Shown in pieces: positions 1 to 18,200 of a stretch of 64,000 nucleotides of DNA (position 1 is the first letter of the stretch; each line of letters opens with the position of its first letter). The stretch comes from Mangifera indica. Lineage: Eukaryota > Streptophyta > Magnoliopsida > Sapindales > Anacardiaceae. The stretch covers positions 1,364,001-1,428,000 of the forward strand of contig NC_058137.1 of NCBI RefSeq assembly GCF_011075055.1, written 5' to 3'. Both the position numbers and the translations under genes were made by a program. The notes beneath the pieces were generated by a model, which had not been told where the DNA came from, searched no databases, and saw nothing but the letters and a program-made list of their open reading frames with translations.

Positions 1-285
1 ATGATTTCCTCCAATTTGAAAATTCATTTCAAATAGAAAATATTGTCAGACTGATTCGGTTAATCGGATATGAACGCTCTAATTGCAATTAATCCAAACT
101 AATTTTGAATGACTTTCTCAATTTAATTCGTGACAGCAGTTTCTTAACTTACACAAAGCTTCACTACAAAGTCAAAGGACACCATCATTCAATGAACATA
201 AATTCCTCACACACTCAATACAAAGGCATTGACACAAATTCTTTATTTCTCAAGCACAAAATATATTGTTATTTTCGGCCTAAAC

Positions 286-1625
<1,340 letters not shown>

Positions 1626-1724
1626 GGCTAGGATAAGTAAGATATTTCCTTAGGGAAGAGAAGGAAGATCAGTAGCTTCAGATTGTATCTAGCTTGGATG
1701 TAGTTTCACTATGATATCTTTTGC

Positions 1725-1737
1725 ATATATATATATA
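1725..1737 (-). promoter_or_regulatory. TATA box of peroxidase copy 1
   Basis: An alternating AT run reads TATATATATATA on the minus strand about 100 bp upstream of the start codon at 1625. The same spacing recurs at the other two copies. This is inferred from position and composition only. Confidence 0.55.
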
Positions 1738-3042
1738 GAGAGATTCACCTCAGACTCTTGGATTAGTCAACTTTACAATAGTTTTATTAATGAATAAATA
1801 AAAGTAGTACAAAAATAAATAAAAATACACTAAAATATTAAAGTAAGAACCATCCCTACTTACTCATTTAACCTTTCTCTTTTCTTTCTATCTTATTTCT
1901 TTGTGCAATATTTTTATCCTCTCATCTTAGGTCATAAATTTTCCTATACTAAATTATGACAACCAATAAAATTATATACAACTAGTTTAAATATTCAGTA
2001 AAAATAATACATAAGATTATTTTCATATTCAACAATATATACAATTGGATGCAAATTCCTTTTTATAAGCATTGGTACGTTCAACATCACAATTGGAAGT
2101 ACAGAAAGTTAAAAAATTGATATGAGAAAGCTAGTTTTGTAGTTTATTATTGTTATTGAAAGTTTCCGTATGTATGAAAGAAAGCTGTAGCTGTCATCCG
2201 TCAACTTGTGTTTAGAGTACTTAAATAAGATTTTGCTATTCGGTGGTAAGTCGGTGGAAACGCGTGTCAAATTCATCGGAAAGTTAGGAACTTTAAAAAT
2301 ACGTTGCCCGATTTTGTTATCCCTGAAGACTCGGGGATATTCATTTGGGTTTGGATGTTTTCTGGAAAAAAAAATGTGCACATTTTGACCAAGTCACAAA
2401 ATGACAAATTCAAAATGATTTTCATAATCTTTATGTTACAAATTTACAATTCATTTAGGGCAGTAGGTCAATATAAACACGATGGCTTCCACTTTTCCAT
2501 GAGGTGTTATATATAAGACAAAATAATATCCGTATTAGTGTTGTTTCTGAGAGCAATGTTAAATGTTCTTTCTAAACTGTTCAAACATGGGTTGTATTGA
2601 TATTAAAAATTTCGTAAATATAATTTTTAATCAATATAAATTTGTTATCTCATTCTCTCTTGTGAGATGTCATTTAAAATTAAAACTGTGAGACTAATTA
2701 AGATTAAAATAAATAATTATGATGTTATGGGTTTAAATAGTCCATGCAGAGGAATGAATAAACATCTATTTTTAGTAATAATATTATCTTTTAAAGTCAC
2801 ATATATATTAAGATTACAAGAAAACAATTTGTTCTATTATTTATGAGAAAATAAAGAAAACAAGACTAATTGAATTAAGAAGAAGCACTAGCTTAGGCTG
2901 ATCTATCACGATCATGTCGGCGTTTTTAACGTCATCCTTGTGTGAATGGAATGTTAGCTATTCAATTGAAAAAAGTTAATTGCTGAGGTCAAGCTCGCAC
3001 TCATATTATTATACATAATTGCTTGGTTCTGAAGTTGGCAAT

Positions 3043-4185
3043 TTACCACATCCGTAGACTTGTTGAAATGGCCTCCAACTATGAAACTGTTCATTGACCT
3101 TAATGGTGATACATTTTATCATTGACTATAACACAAATGTTATGAACCCATCAAATTAAAACTACTTGATAGTGAAGGAAATTCTCTCAAATCAAATTAA
3201 AGAAGCTATTGAACCAATATTAACAGTGGATTCAATCTAATATAAATTGAGTTTGGATTAGTTTAAATTCGAATTTGTATATAATATTATCAAAAGTTTG
3301 TTAATATAATAAATAATATTATCGATCAAACAGATTAGTCTCAAATCGAGATATATATTACAACTCCAACATAAGATTGACTTAACTGTTCAATTCCAAC
3401 CATGAACTTGAGCCACACATCCGTAGACTTGTTGAAATGGCCTCCAACTATGAAACTGCTCATTGACCTTAATGGTGGTACATTTTGTCATTGACTGTAA
3501 CACATACGTTATAAACCCACCAAATTAAAACTACTTGATAGCCAAAAAAATTCTCTCAAATCAAATTAAAGAAGCCACTGAACCAATATTAACAGTAGAT
3601 TCGATCTTATCTAAATTAAATTTGGATTAGTTTAAGTTCGAATTAGTATATAATATTATCAAAAATTTGTTAGTATGATAAACAGTATTATCGATTAAAC
3701 AAACTAGTCTTGAATTGAGATATATATTGTAACTCCAACATAAGATTTACTTGGCTGTTAAATTCGAACCATGAGTTTGAGCCAATTAACTCAAATAAAA
3801 TTTACCACATCCGTAGACTTGTTCAAATGGCCTCCCACGATGAAACTGTTCATTGACCTTAATGGTGGTACATTTTGTATTGACTGTAACACAAATGTTA
3901 TGGACCCACCAAATTAAAACTACTTGATAGCGGAGGAAATTCTCTCAAATCAAATTAAAGAAGCCACTGAACCAATATTAACAATAGATTCTATCTGATT
4001 TAAATTGAATTTGTATTAATTTAAATTCGAATTGATGTATAATATTATCAAAAATTTATTAATACATCAATCAAACAAACTAATCTTGAATGGAGATATA
4101 TATTATAACTCCAACATAAGATTGACTTGACTATTCAAGTCAAACCACAAGTTTGAGCCAGTTAACTCAAATAAAATTCACCCCT
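3043..4185. repeat. Three tandem copies of a ~380-bp sequence
   Basis: The block beginning CACATCCGTAGACTTGTT recurs at about 3047, 3416 and 3806. Each copy runs through the same series of landmarks (ATGAAACTG, TTGACCTTAATGGTG, CAAATTAAAACTACTTGATAG, AAGATTGACTTG) before the next begins. Unit B has only one copy, starting near 9075. No coding frame is visible. The two extra copies explain most of the length difference between units A and B. Confidence 0.85.
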
Positions 4186-6279
4186 GATCAACATAATGAC
4201 AATTAAGATAGTTTATTTGTGTGTTAGCCAGCTTTAAAAGCACTTGGCATGTTAAGAAGTTAAATTTGCCAGGCAGCGTTGAATGTAAATCGAGTATGAT
4301 GTGCAATTAGAATTACGTCAAACCTTCCAATAGAAATAAAATCTTTAAGCATTAAGTATCAATAAAATAATACAATGTGTACCTAATTTTAAATATTTAA
4401 TTAAATATCTAAAAATATATTATCATATGATTAAGATATTTTAAATTAAAAATAAAATAATATTTAATCATATGACGTATAATATTATTTTATAGATATT
4501 TCACGCAAATAAAATAGATAATTATTGCAGATAATTCTATAACTAGTGGAAAAGTACCTGAACTGTAACCAGATGTTTGGAAATTTTAAAAAGCAAAAGT
4601 TATAAATGAAGGCAGGTTTAAATTTTTTATATATGTACTAAATAGGGTATATCTTTTTGTTCTTCATCTTTTTTTTGAAAAATAAAGATAAAATCATACT
4701 AAGGTTTATCAATGGCTCCGGTGAATCTTAATACACAAGATTTTATATATTTTGTTTAAATTGACTGAAATTTTACGTTTTGATATATACTTACACCAAT
4801 AATCCACTGATCAGCAATAGCGAATGAAGTTAAGAAAAATGGAAATTTGTTTTTGATATAATTGACTATGATCATGAGACAACTGGAGTAATATTATAGT
4901 GTTAATAGGTCATGGTCTAAAATCAGGAAAGCACATTAAACACTCAATATTTTGTCATAAAAAACATTGTAATTTATTGGATTTAGAAAAGTGTGGCTTT
5001 GTTAATGTCAACACTATAATGAGAATTGCCCATTGCTTCGATTATAATGATGTATGATTAAGTTAAAATAAATACAAGAAAAGCAAGTAATATGTTAAAT
5101 ACATTGAATAAAATTATTTAGAAAAATATTAACTAAATAAAAATATTAGAGTTTGATATTAGTAAATACTACACAACAAGAAATCATTAGGGGTAAAAAG
5201 AAAAGAAACATGTTCTAATTAGGTTTTAATTCTCAGGTAAGTTTAAGTTCCTTAATGGTGGAACCTACCCTTAGAAACCAAGGCCACAATACTAGAGACC
5301 TAGGGGTTCTATGTTGACAGTGTCCCAAATTAGACAACAATAAAAATGAAATTACAGAGAAAATCTAAGAAGAAGCTGAAGGAGAAAGAGTTTCCTTTTC
5401 TTGTAAATGAAACAATGCGTTTTGATAGGAAATCGTTTCTGTCAGAAGCAATACACAACTAACGGAATATGAAACCTTCAACATTTCTTCACTTCTCTAA
5501 AAAAAAAAATCTGACGAAAAGCAGGCCCTTTCGGCCCAACAATCAATCCCAACTAGATGAATGGCTTCCTTTATTGGCCCAATATGAACATACTTAACTA
5601 TTGCAAACAAAGATATTCAAAATTATTTGGTAACCGAACTAAGCCAATTTTTTAAAGGAAAACCAAACAGAAAAATAGATTAGTTAAAAAACTCATTCAG
5701 ATATTGATTCAAGAATACTGAAAAACCAATTTTTTAGTTCGGTTACTTGTTTATCTATTTTTTAGAATTGGTTTTAACAAAATTGAATAAGAAATGATTA
5801 AAATATTAAACTTATTTACAAAAAAATTAGAAAAAAAATAATGAAGTAAGATAATCTTTTGAAATTCAGTTAAAAACCAGTTAACTAAAAATTCAGTTAA
5901 GTTAATTAGTATATTTAGTTCGATTCAAAATTGATTAATTTTTAAATTGGTTTGTTTCAGTCTATGATTAATTTTTTTAAACTGAAAATTCAATTCAGTT
6001 TGAAATATTGTTAAACTGATTGGATTAACCAATTTTGAACACCTCCAATGGCAAATAAGCATAATGATTAGTAATTAATCCAAACTAATTTAGAAAATGT
6101 GCTTGACTTTCTCAATTTAATTCGTGACAACAGTTTCTTAACTTACACAAAGCTTCACTACAAAATCAAAGGACGCCATCATTCAATCAACATAAATTCC
6201 TCACACACTCAATACAAAGACATTGACACCAATTCTTTATTTATCGAGCACAAAATACATTTTTATTTTCGGCCTAAAC

Positions 6280-7620
<1,341 letters not shown>

Positions 7621-7721
7621 GGCTAAGCTAAGTAAGATATTTCCTTAGGGAAGAGAAGGAAGATCAGTAGCTTCAGATTGTAGCTAGCTTGGATGTAGTT
7701 TCACTAAGATAACTTGCGTAC

Positions 7722-7728
7722 ATATATA
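7722..7728 (-). promoter_or_regulatory. TATA box of peroxidase copy 2
   Basis: TATATA lies about 100 bp upstream of the start codon at 7620, the same spacing as in copies 1 and 3. Positional inference only. Confidence 0.5.
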
Positions 7729-10700
7729 GAGAGATTCACCTCGGACTGTTGGATTCGTCAACTTTACAATAGTTTATTAATGAATAAATAAAAGTAGTAC
7801 AAAAAGAAATAAAAGTACATTAAAATATTAAAGTAAGAACCATCCCAACTTACCCGTTCAACCTTTCTCTTTTCTTTCTATTTTATTTCTTCTTAGGTCA
7901 TAAATTTTCTATTATTAAATTATGACAATCAATAAAATTATATCCCTTATATATATATCTAATTTTAAATATTTAATAAAAATTTAGATAATATAATATT
8001 AAATAATTAGATAATATAATATAATAGGTCATTTCGATTTTCAGTAATATATAAAATTGGATGCAAATTCCTTTTATAACCATTGGTACGTTCAATATCA
8101 TAATTGGAAGTACAGAAGGTTAGAAAATTGATATGAGAAATCTAGTTTTGCAGAACGTTAGTACAGAAAGTTTCCGTGTGAAAGAAAGCTGTAGCTGTCA
8201 TCCGATGACTTGTGCTTAGAGTGCTTATTAAGATTTTGCTGTTAGGTGGTAAGTCAGTGGAAACGCGTGTCAAATTAATTGGAAAGTTAGAAACTTTTAA
8301 ATATATGTTGCCCATTTTGTTAACCCTGAAGACTCGGGATATTCATTTGGGTTTCATGTTGTCAGGAAGACAAAATGTGCACATTTTGACCATGTCACAA
8401 AATGACAAATTCAAAATGATTTTCATAATTTTTATATTACAAATTTGCAATCCATTTAGGGCAGTAGGTCAATATAAACACGATGGTTTCCTGTCTTCCA
8501 TGAGGTGTTTATATAATGAAAGACAAAATAGATAATACCTCATCTGTTTTGTTAAGTGATTTGTTAGGTAAAGGTTAAGATAATATCTGTATTGATATTG
8601 ATTATAAGAACAATGTTAAATGTTCTTTCTAAACCGTTCAAACATGGGTTGTATTAATATTAAAAATTTCATAAATACGATTTTTAGTTGATATAAATTT
8701 ATTGTCACACTCCTACTGATGGGATGCCATTTAAAAATAAAACTGAGAGACTAATTAAAACTAAAACAAATAATTAATATATCATGGGGTTTAAATAGTC
8801 TACAAGGAGGAACGAATAAACATCTATTTTTAGTAATATTATTATCAATATATTGTCTGAAAGTCAAATATATATTAAGATTACAAGAAAACAAGACTAA
8901 TTGAATTAAGCAGCAGCACTGGCTTAGGCTGACCTATCACGATCACGTCGGCGTTTTTAACATCATCCTTGTTGTGTGAATGGAATCTTAGCTATTCAGT
9001 TGAAGAAAGGTAATTGCTATGATCGCGCTCATCTTATTATACAAATTTGCTTGGCTCTGAAGTTGTCAATTTGCCAAATCTGTAGACTTGTTGAAATGGC
9101 CTCCAACTATGAAACTGATCATCGACCTTAATGGTGCTACTTGGTGTCATTGACCGAAACACAAACGTTATGAACCCACCAAATTAAAATTACTTGATAG
9201 TGAAAAAAATTCTCACAAATCAAATTAAAAAGTCATTGAATCAATATTAGTGGTGAATTCGATCCAATCTAAATTGAGTTTGGATTAGTTTAAATTTGAA
9301 TTGGGGTATAATATGATTAAAAGTTTGTTAATGGGGTAAACAATATCATCGATCAAACATATTAGTCTTGAATTGAGATTTATATTAAAACTTCAACTCA
9401 AAACTGATTTGACTGTTCAAATCGAACCATCAGTTTGAGCCAATTAACTCAAATAAAATTTACGCCTAATCAACATAATTACAATTAAGATAGTTTATTT
9501 GTGTGTTAGCCAGATTTAAAAGCACTTGGCATGTACAGATGTGAAATTTGCCAGGCAGCGTTGAATATAAATTGAGTATGATATACAATTAGAATTACGT
9601 CAAACCTTCCAGTAGAAATAAAATCTTTAAGCATTAAGTATCAATAAAATAATACAATGTGTACTCAATTTTAAATATTTAATGGTATCTGAAAATATAT
9701 TATTATATGATTGAATTATTTTAAATTAAAGATGAAATAACACTAAATCATACGATGATATCATTTAAGTATTTAATTAAGCCCTAAAAAACTAAATACA
9801 CATAATATTATTTTATGGATATTTCACGCAAACGAAATAGTCATCCTCTCCATGAATCTATAACTACTGGGGAAGTAGCTAAACTGTAACCTGATATTTG
9901 GAAATTTTAAAAAGCAAAAGTCATAGATGAAGGCAGGTTTAAATTTTTTATGTATGTACTAAATGGGGTGTATCTTCTTGTTCTTCATCTTTTTTTTTTT
10001 TAAATAAAGATAAATTCATACTAAGGTTTATCAATGGCTCCGGTGAATCTTAATACACAAGATTTTATATATTTTGTTTAAACTGACTGAAATTTTACGT
10101 TTTGATATACATTGACACCAGTAAACCACTAATCAGCAATAGTGAATGAAGTCAAGAAAAATGGAAATTTATTTGTGATATAATTGACTATGTACATGAG
10201 ACAACTGGAGTAATATTATAGTGTTAATTGGTCATGGTCTAAAATCAGGAAAGCACATTAAACACTCAATATTTTGTCATAAAAAACGTTGTAATTTATT
10301 GGATTTAGAAAAGTGTGGCTTTGTTAATGTCAACACTATAATGAGAATTGCCCATTGCTTCGATTATAATGATGTATGATTAAGTTAAAATAAATACAAG
10401 AAAAGCAATTAATATGTTAAATACATTGAATAAAATTATTTAGAAAAATATTAACTAAATAAAAATATACGAGATTGATATTAGTAAATACTACACAACA
10501 AGAAATCAATAGGGGTAAAAAGAAAAGAAACATGTTCTAATTAGGTTTTAATTCTCAGGTAAGTTTAAGTTCCTTAATGGTGGAACCTACCCTTAGAAAC
10601 CAAAGCCACAATACTAGAGACCTAGGGGTTCTATGTTGACAGTGTCCCAAATTAGACAACAATAAAAATGAAATTACAGAGAAAACCTAAGAAGAAGCTG

Positions 10701-11616
10701 AATGAAGAAGAAGAAGCTGAAGGAGAAAGAGTTTCCGTTTCTTGTGAATGAAACAATGCGTTTTGATAGGAAATCGTTTCTGTCAGAAGCAATACACAAC
10801 TAACGGAATATGAAACCTTCAACATTTCTTCACTTCTCTAAAAAAAAAAATCTGACGAAAAGCAGGCCCTTTCGGCCCAACAATCAATCCCAACTAGATG
10901 AATGGCTTCCTTTATTGGCCCAATATGAACATACTTAACTATTGCAAACAAAGATATTCAAAATTATTTGGTAACCGAACTAAGCCAATTTTTTAAAGGA
11001 AAACCAAACAGAAAAATAGATTAGTTAAAAAACTCATTCAGATATTGATTCAAGAATACTGAAAAACCAATTTTTTAGTTCGGTTACTTGTTTATCTATT
11101 TTTTAAAACTGGTATTAACAAAATTGAATAAGAAATTATTAAAATATTAAACTTATTTACAAAAAAAATTGGAATAAAATGAAGCAAGATAATCTTTTGA
11201 AATTCCGTTCAAACCAATTATCCAAAAATTCAGTTAAGCTAAATAGTATTTTTAATTTAGTTCAAAATTGATTAATTTTTAAATTAGTTTGTTTTAGTCT
11301 ATAATTAATTTCTCCGAACAAAAAATTTAATTCAGTTACAAATATTATTAAACCAATTCGATCAACCAATTTTGAACACCTCTAATGGCAAATAAGCAAA
11401 ATAATTAGTAATTAATCCAAGCTAATTTAGAAAATGTGCTTGACTTTCTCAATTTAATTCGTGACAACAGTTTCTTAACTTACGCAAAGCTTCACTACAA
11501 AATCAAAGGATGCCATCATTCAATGAACATAATTTCCTCACACACTTAATAAAAAGAAATTGACAGAAATTCTTTATTTCTCAAGCACAAAATATATTGT
11601 TATTTTCGGCCTAAAC

Positions 11617-12985
<1,369 letters not shown>

Positions 12986-13083
12986 GGCTAAGATGATTAA
13001 GAAATTTCCTTAAGGAAGAGAAGGAAGATCGGTAGCTTCAGATTGTAGCTAGCTTGGCTGTAGTTTCAATATGATATCATGTG

Positions 13084-13091
13084 TATATATA
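13084..13091 (-). promoter_or_regulatory. TATA box of peroxidase copy 3
   Basis: TATATATA lies about 100 bp upstream of the start at 12985, matching the spacing in copies 1 and 2. Positional inference only. Confidence 0.5.
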
Positions 13092-15002
13092 CAGAGATTC
13101 TCCTTGGACTCTTGGATTAGTCAACTTTACAATAGTTTATTAATGAATGAATAAAATTAGTACAAATAAAAATAAAATTACATGAATATATTAAATTAAG
13201 AACCATCCCCACTTACCTATTAAATTAAGTCCTAATATAAGTATTGGTTCGTTCAATATCATAATTTGAAATGTAGACAGTAGGAAAAATTGAAATGGGA
13301 ACGGTAGTTTTGTAGTTTATTATTGTTATTGGAAGTTTCCCTATGGAAGTAACCCGTAGCTGTCACCGGACGACCTATGTTTTGAGTTCTCAAGCAAAAA
13401 GTTTTTGCTATTAGCTGTAAGTCGGTGGAAACGCGTGTCAAATTCAGTATAAAGTAAGCTTCTAAAACAATTTGTTGCTCGATGCCGTTAACACAGAAGG
13501 CTCGAGATATTTATTTGGGTAGCATTTTGTCAAGAAAACCAGATATGCACATTCTGACCAAGTCACAAAATGACAATTCAAAGTTATCTTCATGAGTTAT
13601 ATATTACAATAATCTTATATGGTCTAAATAATATTATATGGATAGTGTCCACTTAAAAAATTTCACAGGATAGGACAGCAAGTCAAAATATAGTTATAGT
13701 TTCCCTTTTTTCTGTGAGATTGTTAGAAGGGCAAAGTCGTAAAACCAACAAATATCAAATATCAAATTAGATAATATATCACTATTTTAAATGGTATAGC
13801 ATATGTAGATTAAGATGGTATCAGCAGTGATATGATCTATGACAATGATATTAGATACTTTCCCAAACTTTTGGAATGTGTTAATATCAAAAATCTTATA
13901 TTAACGAGGATCAAAAGTTTTTTATAAACAAAATTGTGAGGTCAACAAAGATTAAAACAGATAATACATTACTGATTTAGGTTGATCAATCGCAGTCATG
14001 TTGGTGTTTGCGGTCGACAAGCGAGGAGTAAACCCTAGTGCTATTGTAAAGTTTTTTTTTTTTTTCTTCTTCTTTTAGGCACACATTGACAAGGATGTAT
14101 TTATTTAACCAAAGTTTGTTCAGTTTTTTCTTTTGTTAGGCATAGTATGATAAAGACGAATTCGTTTATAATTGATTATTAGCTAAAGTCAATTACGCAA
14201 ACAATTCATCGTTTTCAACAGGTGGGACAAAAACTTTAACTTCAGCTTGTGGAGCTTGCATGCAGCTGTCTTCTGACTCTGAGAAGGAAAGTAAATTTTG
14301 AACATTTTACTTGTATGTCTAATGACCAAACAAACGCTAGAAGTAGAATCTTGTATATGCCAAAGCTTCAAACATTCTGCTACTGACTCCAATATTAAGA
14401 TGCTTATTTCTCTATCCTTTTTACACTACATTGAAACCAATTTCAATGTGATTTTCTACTAAATTAACTAAGTTTGTAGGGTGCAACTCCACCCAAATAA
14501 GATCATCTTCAATAGAAATTATGCATCTTTGCAAATTCATGCAATGCCTCAGACTTATCAGAGAATCAGTCCCAGCTCTCAATCAATTTGTGTATGGATG
14601 ATCTAGTCCATTCAATGTTGCTCTTCTGGCTCTTTTTCTGCCCACCCCATGCTTGAAGTGCCCCTAATTATCAACAACACACCCACTAATTATCAACAAC
14701 CCCATTCAAAATTTAAGTTTTGTATAATTGACTCCAGTAAACCACTAATCAGCAATAGTGAATGAAGTTCATAAAATATGGAAATATATGTTACTGAAAT
14801 AATTGACTATGTATATGGAAAAACCGAATAAGATTATTTTATTAATCGGTCAAGATCAAGATAAGGAAAACACATAAAAAAAACTTAATATTTTTTCATT
14901 AAAACAAAAAAAAACATTGTAAATTATTGAATTGGCTATTTTAAAGTGCTTCTTTGCTAATGTCAACACTATAATGGGAATTGCCAACCATATAATTAAA
15001 TG

Positions 15003-15228
15003 CATTATTGATATAATAATTTATTAATAAGAAATAATATTATATATATTTATTTTAGATATATAAATATATACACACTTATACGTATCATCATATGATT
15101 TAATATTGTTTTATTTTTAATTTAAAATCACATAGTCATAAGATGACACATATGAATATATACATATTTATGTATCTAAAATAAATAGACATAATTTTAT
15201 TGTATTAATAAATATCTTTATTGTAATG
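15003..15228. mobile_element. Palindromic AT-rich MITE
   Basis: The left arm (about 15003-15100) and the reverse complement of the right arm (about 15130-15228) share TTATTAATA, TTTATTTTAGATA and CATAAATAT-type landmarks in the same order. The centre holds ATCATATGATTTAATATTG and TTTTATTTTTAATTTAAAA. It has no coding capacity. It sits exactly where the peroxidase-unit similarity ends. Similar centres recur near 17640-17770, 31380-31450, 51690-51790 and 56640-56700. The superfamily is not identified. Confidence 0.6.
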
Positions 15229-18200
15229 AGTGAGATGAATCGTTCTTTTTTTTTATTATTATTTGTCTATATTTATTTGCTTAATTGATTATGATATACT
15301 TTCTAATTCATTCAACTGTTTCCTCACAAAAATAAATCACTTTCAATTGTCAATTTATCACTTTTTAACTATCCTTAGATAGTGGCTGAGGAGGCCACAT
15401 GTATTGAAGTCAAATAACTAATTGATGCACCTACTTGATTCAATTATTCTTATCCTTCCAATTATTTTTTTATTTAATAAAATTCTATCAACTTAATTTT
15501 AAATATTAAATTGAGTATTAAAATAATATATCTTTATATAATTAAATAATTTTAAATTAAATATAAAATAATATTTATATTATTTTAATATTCAATAAAA
15601 TATTCAAAATTAGTAACACATAACATTATTTTTTTTCTAAGCTGAAGCCGACTCAAATGGCTAGAATCCTTAACGAATTTTGGTTTCTCCAGTATACTTT
15701 ACCCAGTCAGTCAGTCAGATTCCAAGCGTAATTTTTTGACATTTCTTCTACCTTTATAATTTAATCAAATTACCGAATCAAATGTTGCGTGGGGCTTAGA
15801 CATTGAACAGGGCCATGCATGCACATTGACGAAATTTTAAAAAATACCAAAAAAGTCCGCGGGAATTAGCAACCCCACACGCTTGCTTTGATTAAAATTT
15901 TAACCTTCCTTTCTCCAATTTTAAATATTTAAATAATATATTATCATATAATTTATTCATTTAAATTAAAAATAATAAAATATTTAGCTACATAATAATT
16001 AATATATTATTAAAATATTTAATTAAATATGTAAAACTGATTATATGTAATATTATTTTTTTATATATAATTTATAACCGTGTTTGATGCATGGATACAA
16101 ATTAATCAAATCTCATAAATGTAAAGTTTGAATATTTGAGTTAGTGTCGTAAACTTGTAATGATAGATTAAGTAGAATTAATTGATCATTAATTAGTTGA
16201 TATCATCAAGTATTTTTTTTAAAAATATTTTCAATCTTTCAAACATTAGTTCAAAAGACTAACCTGTAAATTTTTTAGCGTTAGACATTTAATAGAAAAC
16301 AATATTATAATTCGAGAAAACATAATTCAAATTTTAAAAAAAAAAGTATAAATATAATTTTGAAAAGATAAAATTACTCACAGGCATGAAATTTAATAAT
16401 AAGAGATTAATTTATAATTATACTTTAATTATAATATTAAATTCAATTCATGCAAATCTCCAAATCCTTGTCCCTTTTGTTTTTCGGTTGTGCCTCTTGG
16501 CTTCTTCTATTACTTACTAATTTAATAATATTTTATGTATTAACAATAAAAGTTAGAATTTTAAGAAAAAAATTTGAGTTTAGGTTTTTGTTATGTTTAT
16601 AAATTTTTTAATTAATTATTAACAAAAAAATAAATATAAATATAAATATAAATATTAACGTGTCCTTATATAATTACATAATTTTAAATTATTAATATAA
16701 TAACACTTAATTACATCTAATGTACCCAAAAAGAGAAAATTTATGATTATTTATTAGATTATTGCTTAATATTTTCTTTAATATTTTCTTGTATTTGAAC
16801 TTTTGTATTGACTTCTCTTGAGGCATACACTTTGTATACGGTATATTTTTTTCATATATATAAACTTAGCATATTGCAAAAAAAAAAAAGAAAAACCTCA
16901 ATTATACGATTATAAATCTTGTATACTTTTTCTTAATCTTACTAAATTTACAATAACATATACCCAAAAAACTGCATTGAGATATTGATAGTAAATTTAT
17001 TTTAACAACCCAAAATAAAAATAAAACGTCTAAGATTGTAAAGTCGTAAATAGCAACTATATTATGTAATTTTCGAAAAATGGTCCAATTGAAAAATAAT
17101 AATAATAATAATATGAGAGCTCAAACAAGATTATGATTTATGAGAAGGTGGCTTTTTCTCCTTTTTATACAGTGCGGATTCAAAAAGCAATGTAATTTTC
17201 AAAGACTTGACACAAAGTAACAAGATTGGGGGCCATAAATTTATAAATAGCTGTATTTTTTTTTTTTTTTTTGACTTTTCTCGTGTGAATGTATTTTTAT
17301 TCCATTGTGGAAAATAACGTAGTTCATGGCGTGTTTATTGTTTAGGAAGAAATTCAACACGGTATTCGGCTCCACCTGTTGAGTTGTCGTCCATGTCCTA
17401 ATCTCAGTGAGCTTTTTTTTGTTTTTGTTTTTTTAAATTATTAATATTATAAACTGCATTATATAATAATCCATTTATTTTTCACGTTGAGAAATATTGA
17501 CCTTGGATTAAACAGGCTTGACGAACAGAGATCGAAGGATCAGGAGCCCATCTATATATTTTAGAACGATGATTATGACTAATTACTCACCAGTGTTGAC
17601 TTTGAAACAACTAATTAACAAAAAAAATATATTTTTTATATATGAATGATGTGTTATTATATAATAAAGTATTATTTTATTTTTATTTTAAAATTATTTA
17701 ATTATATAATGATATATTATCTATGTACATAAATTATAAATAAAAAATATGTGTATATAATTTTATTAATAATATTTTACAGAAATTTTTTTGCCATTGG
17801 CATAAGTATAATTGAACGATTATTATTATTATTAGACAAAATCATTATAATTGCCTGATAATTTAAGTAGATGCAATGAATTTTCTATTTAAAAGTTATA
17901 ATATGGGACAGTTTACATATATAATTTGTATGATTCTCTTATAAAATTCATAATTTTTATTTGGGTCATAACATCTGAACCCACCCACAATAAATAATAG
18001 GAGTGGATGACTCGAATCCACCTCAAATAATAGAGACCAAAATCAAATAAAAAGAGCACAAAAATAGTTTTTTGTTTGGCCTTACTCAAAATGGTCTATT
18101 TTAGAACTCAATCAATAAATCAAAAAATCAAATAACCTTTGAAATAATTTTGCAGAAGAGATCAATCAAGATCCCATCTAAGATGATGATGGTAAAAATC

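Noticed and set aside
14189..14392. 67-codon minus-strand frame
   Set aside because: It lies in diverged unit C spacer, is not seen in units A or B, and has no domain.
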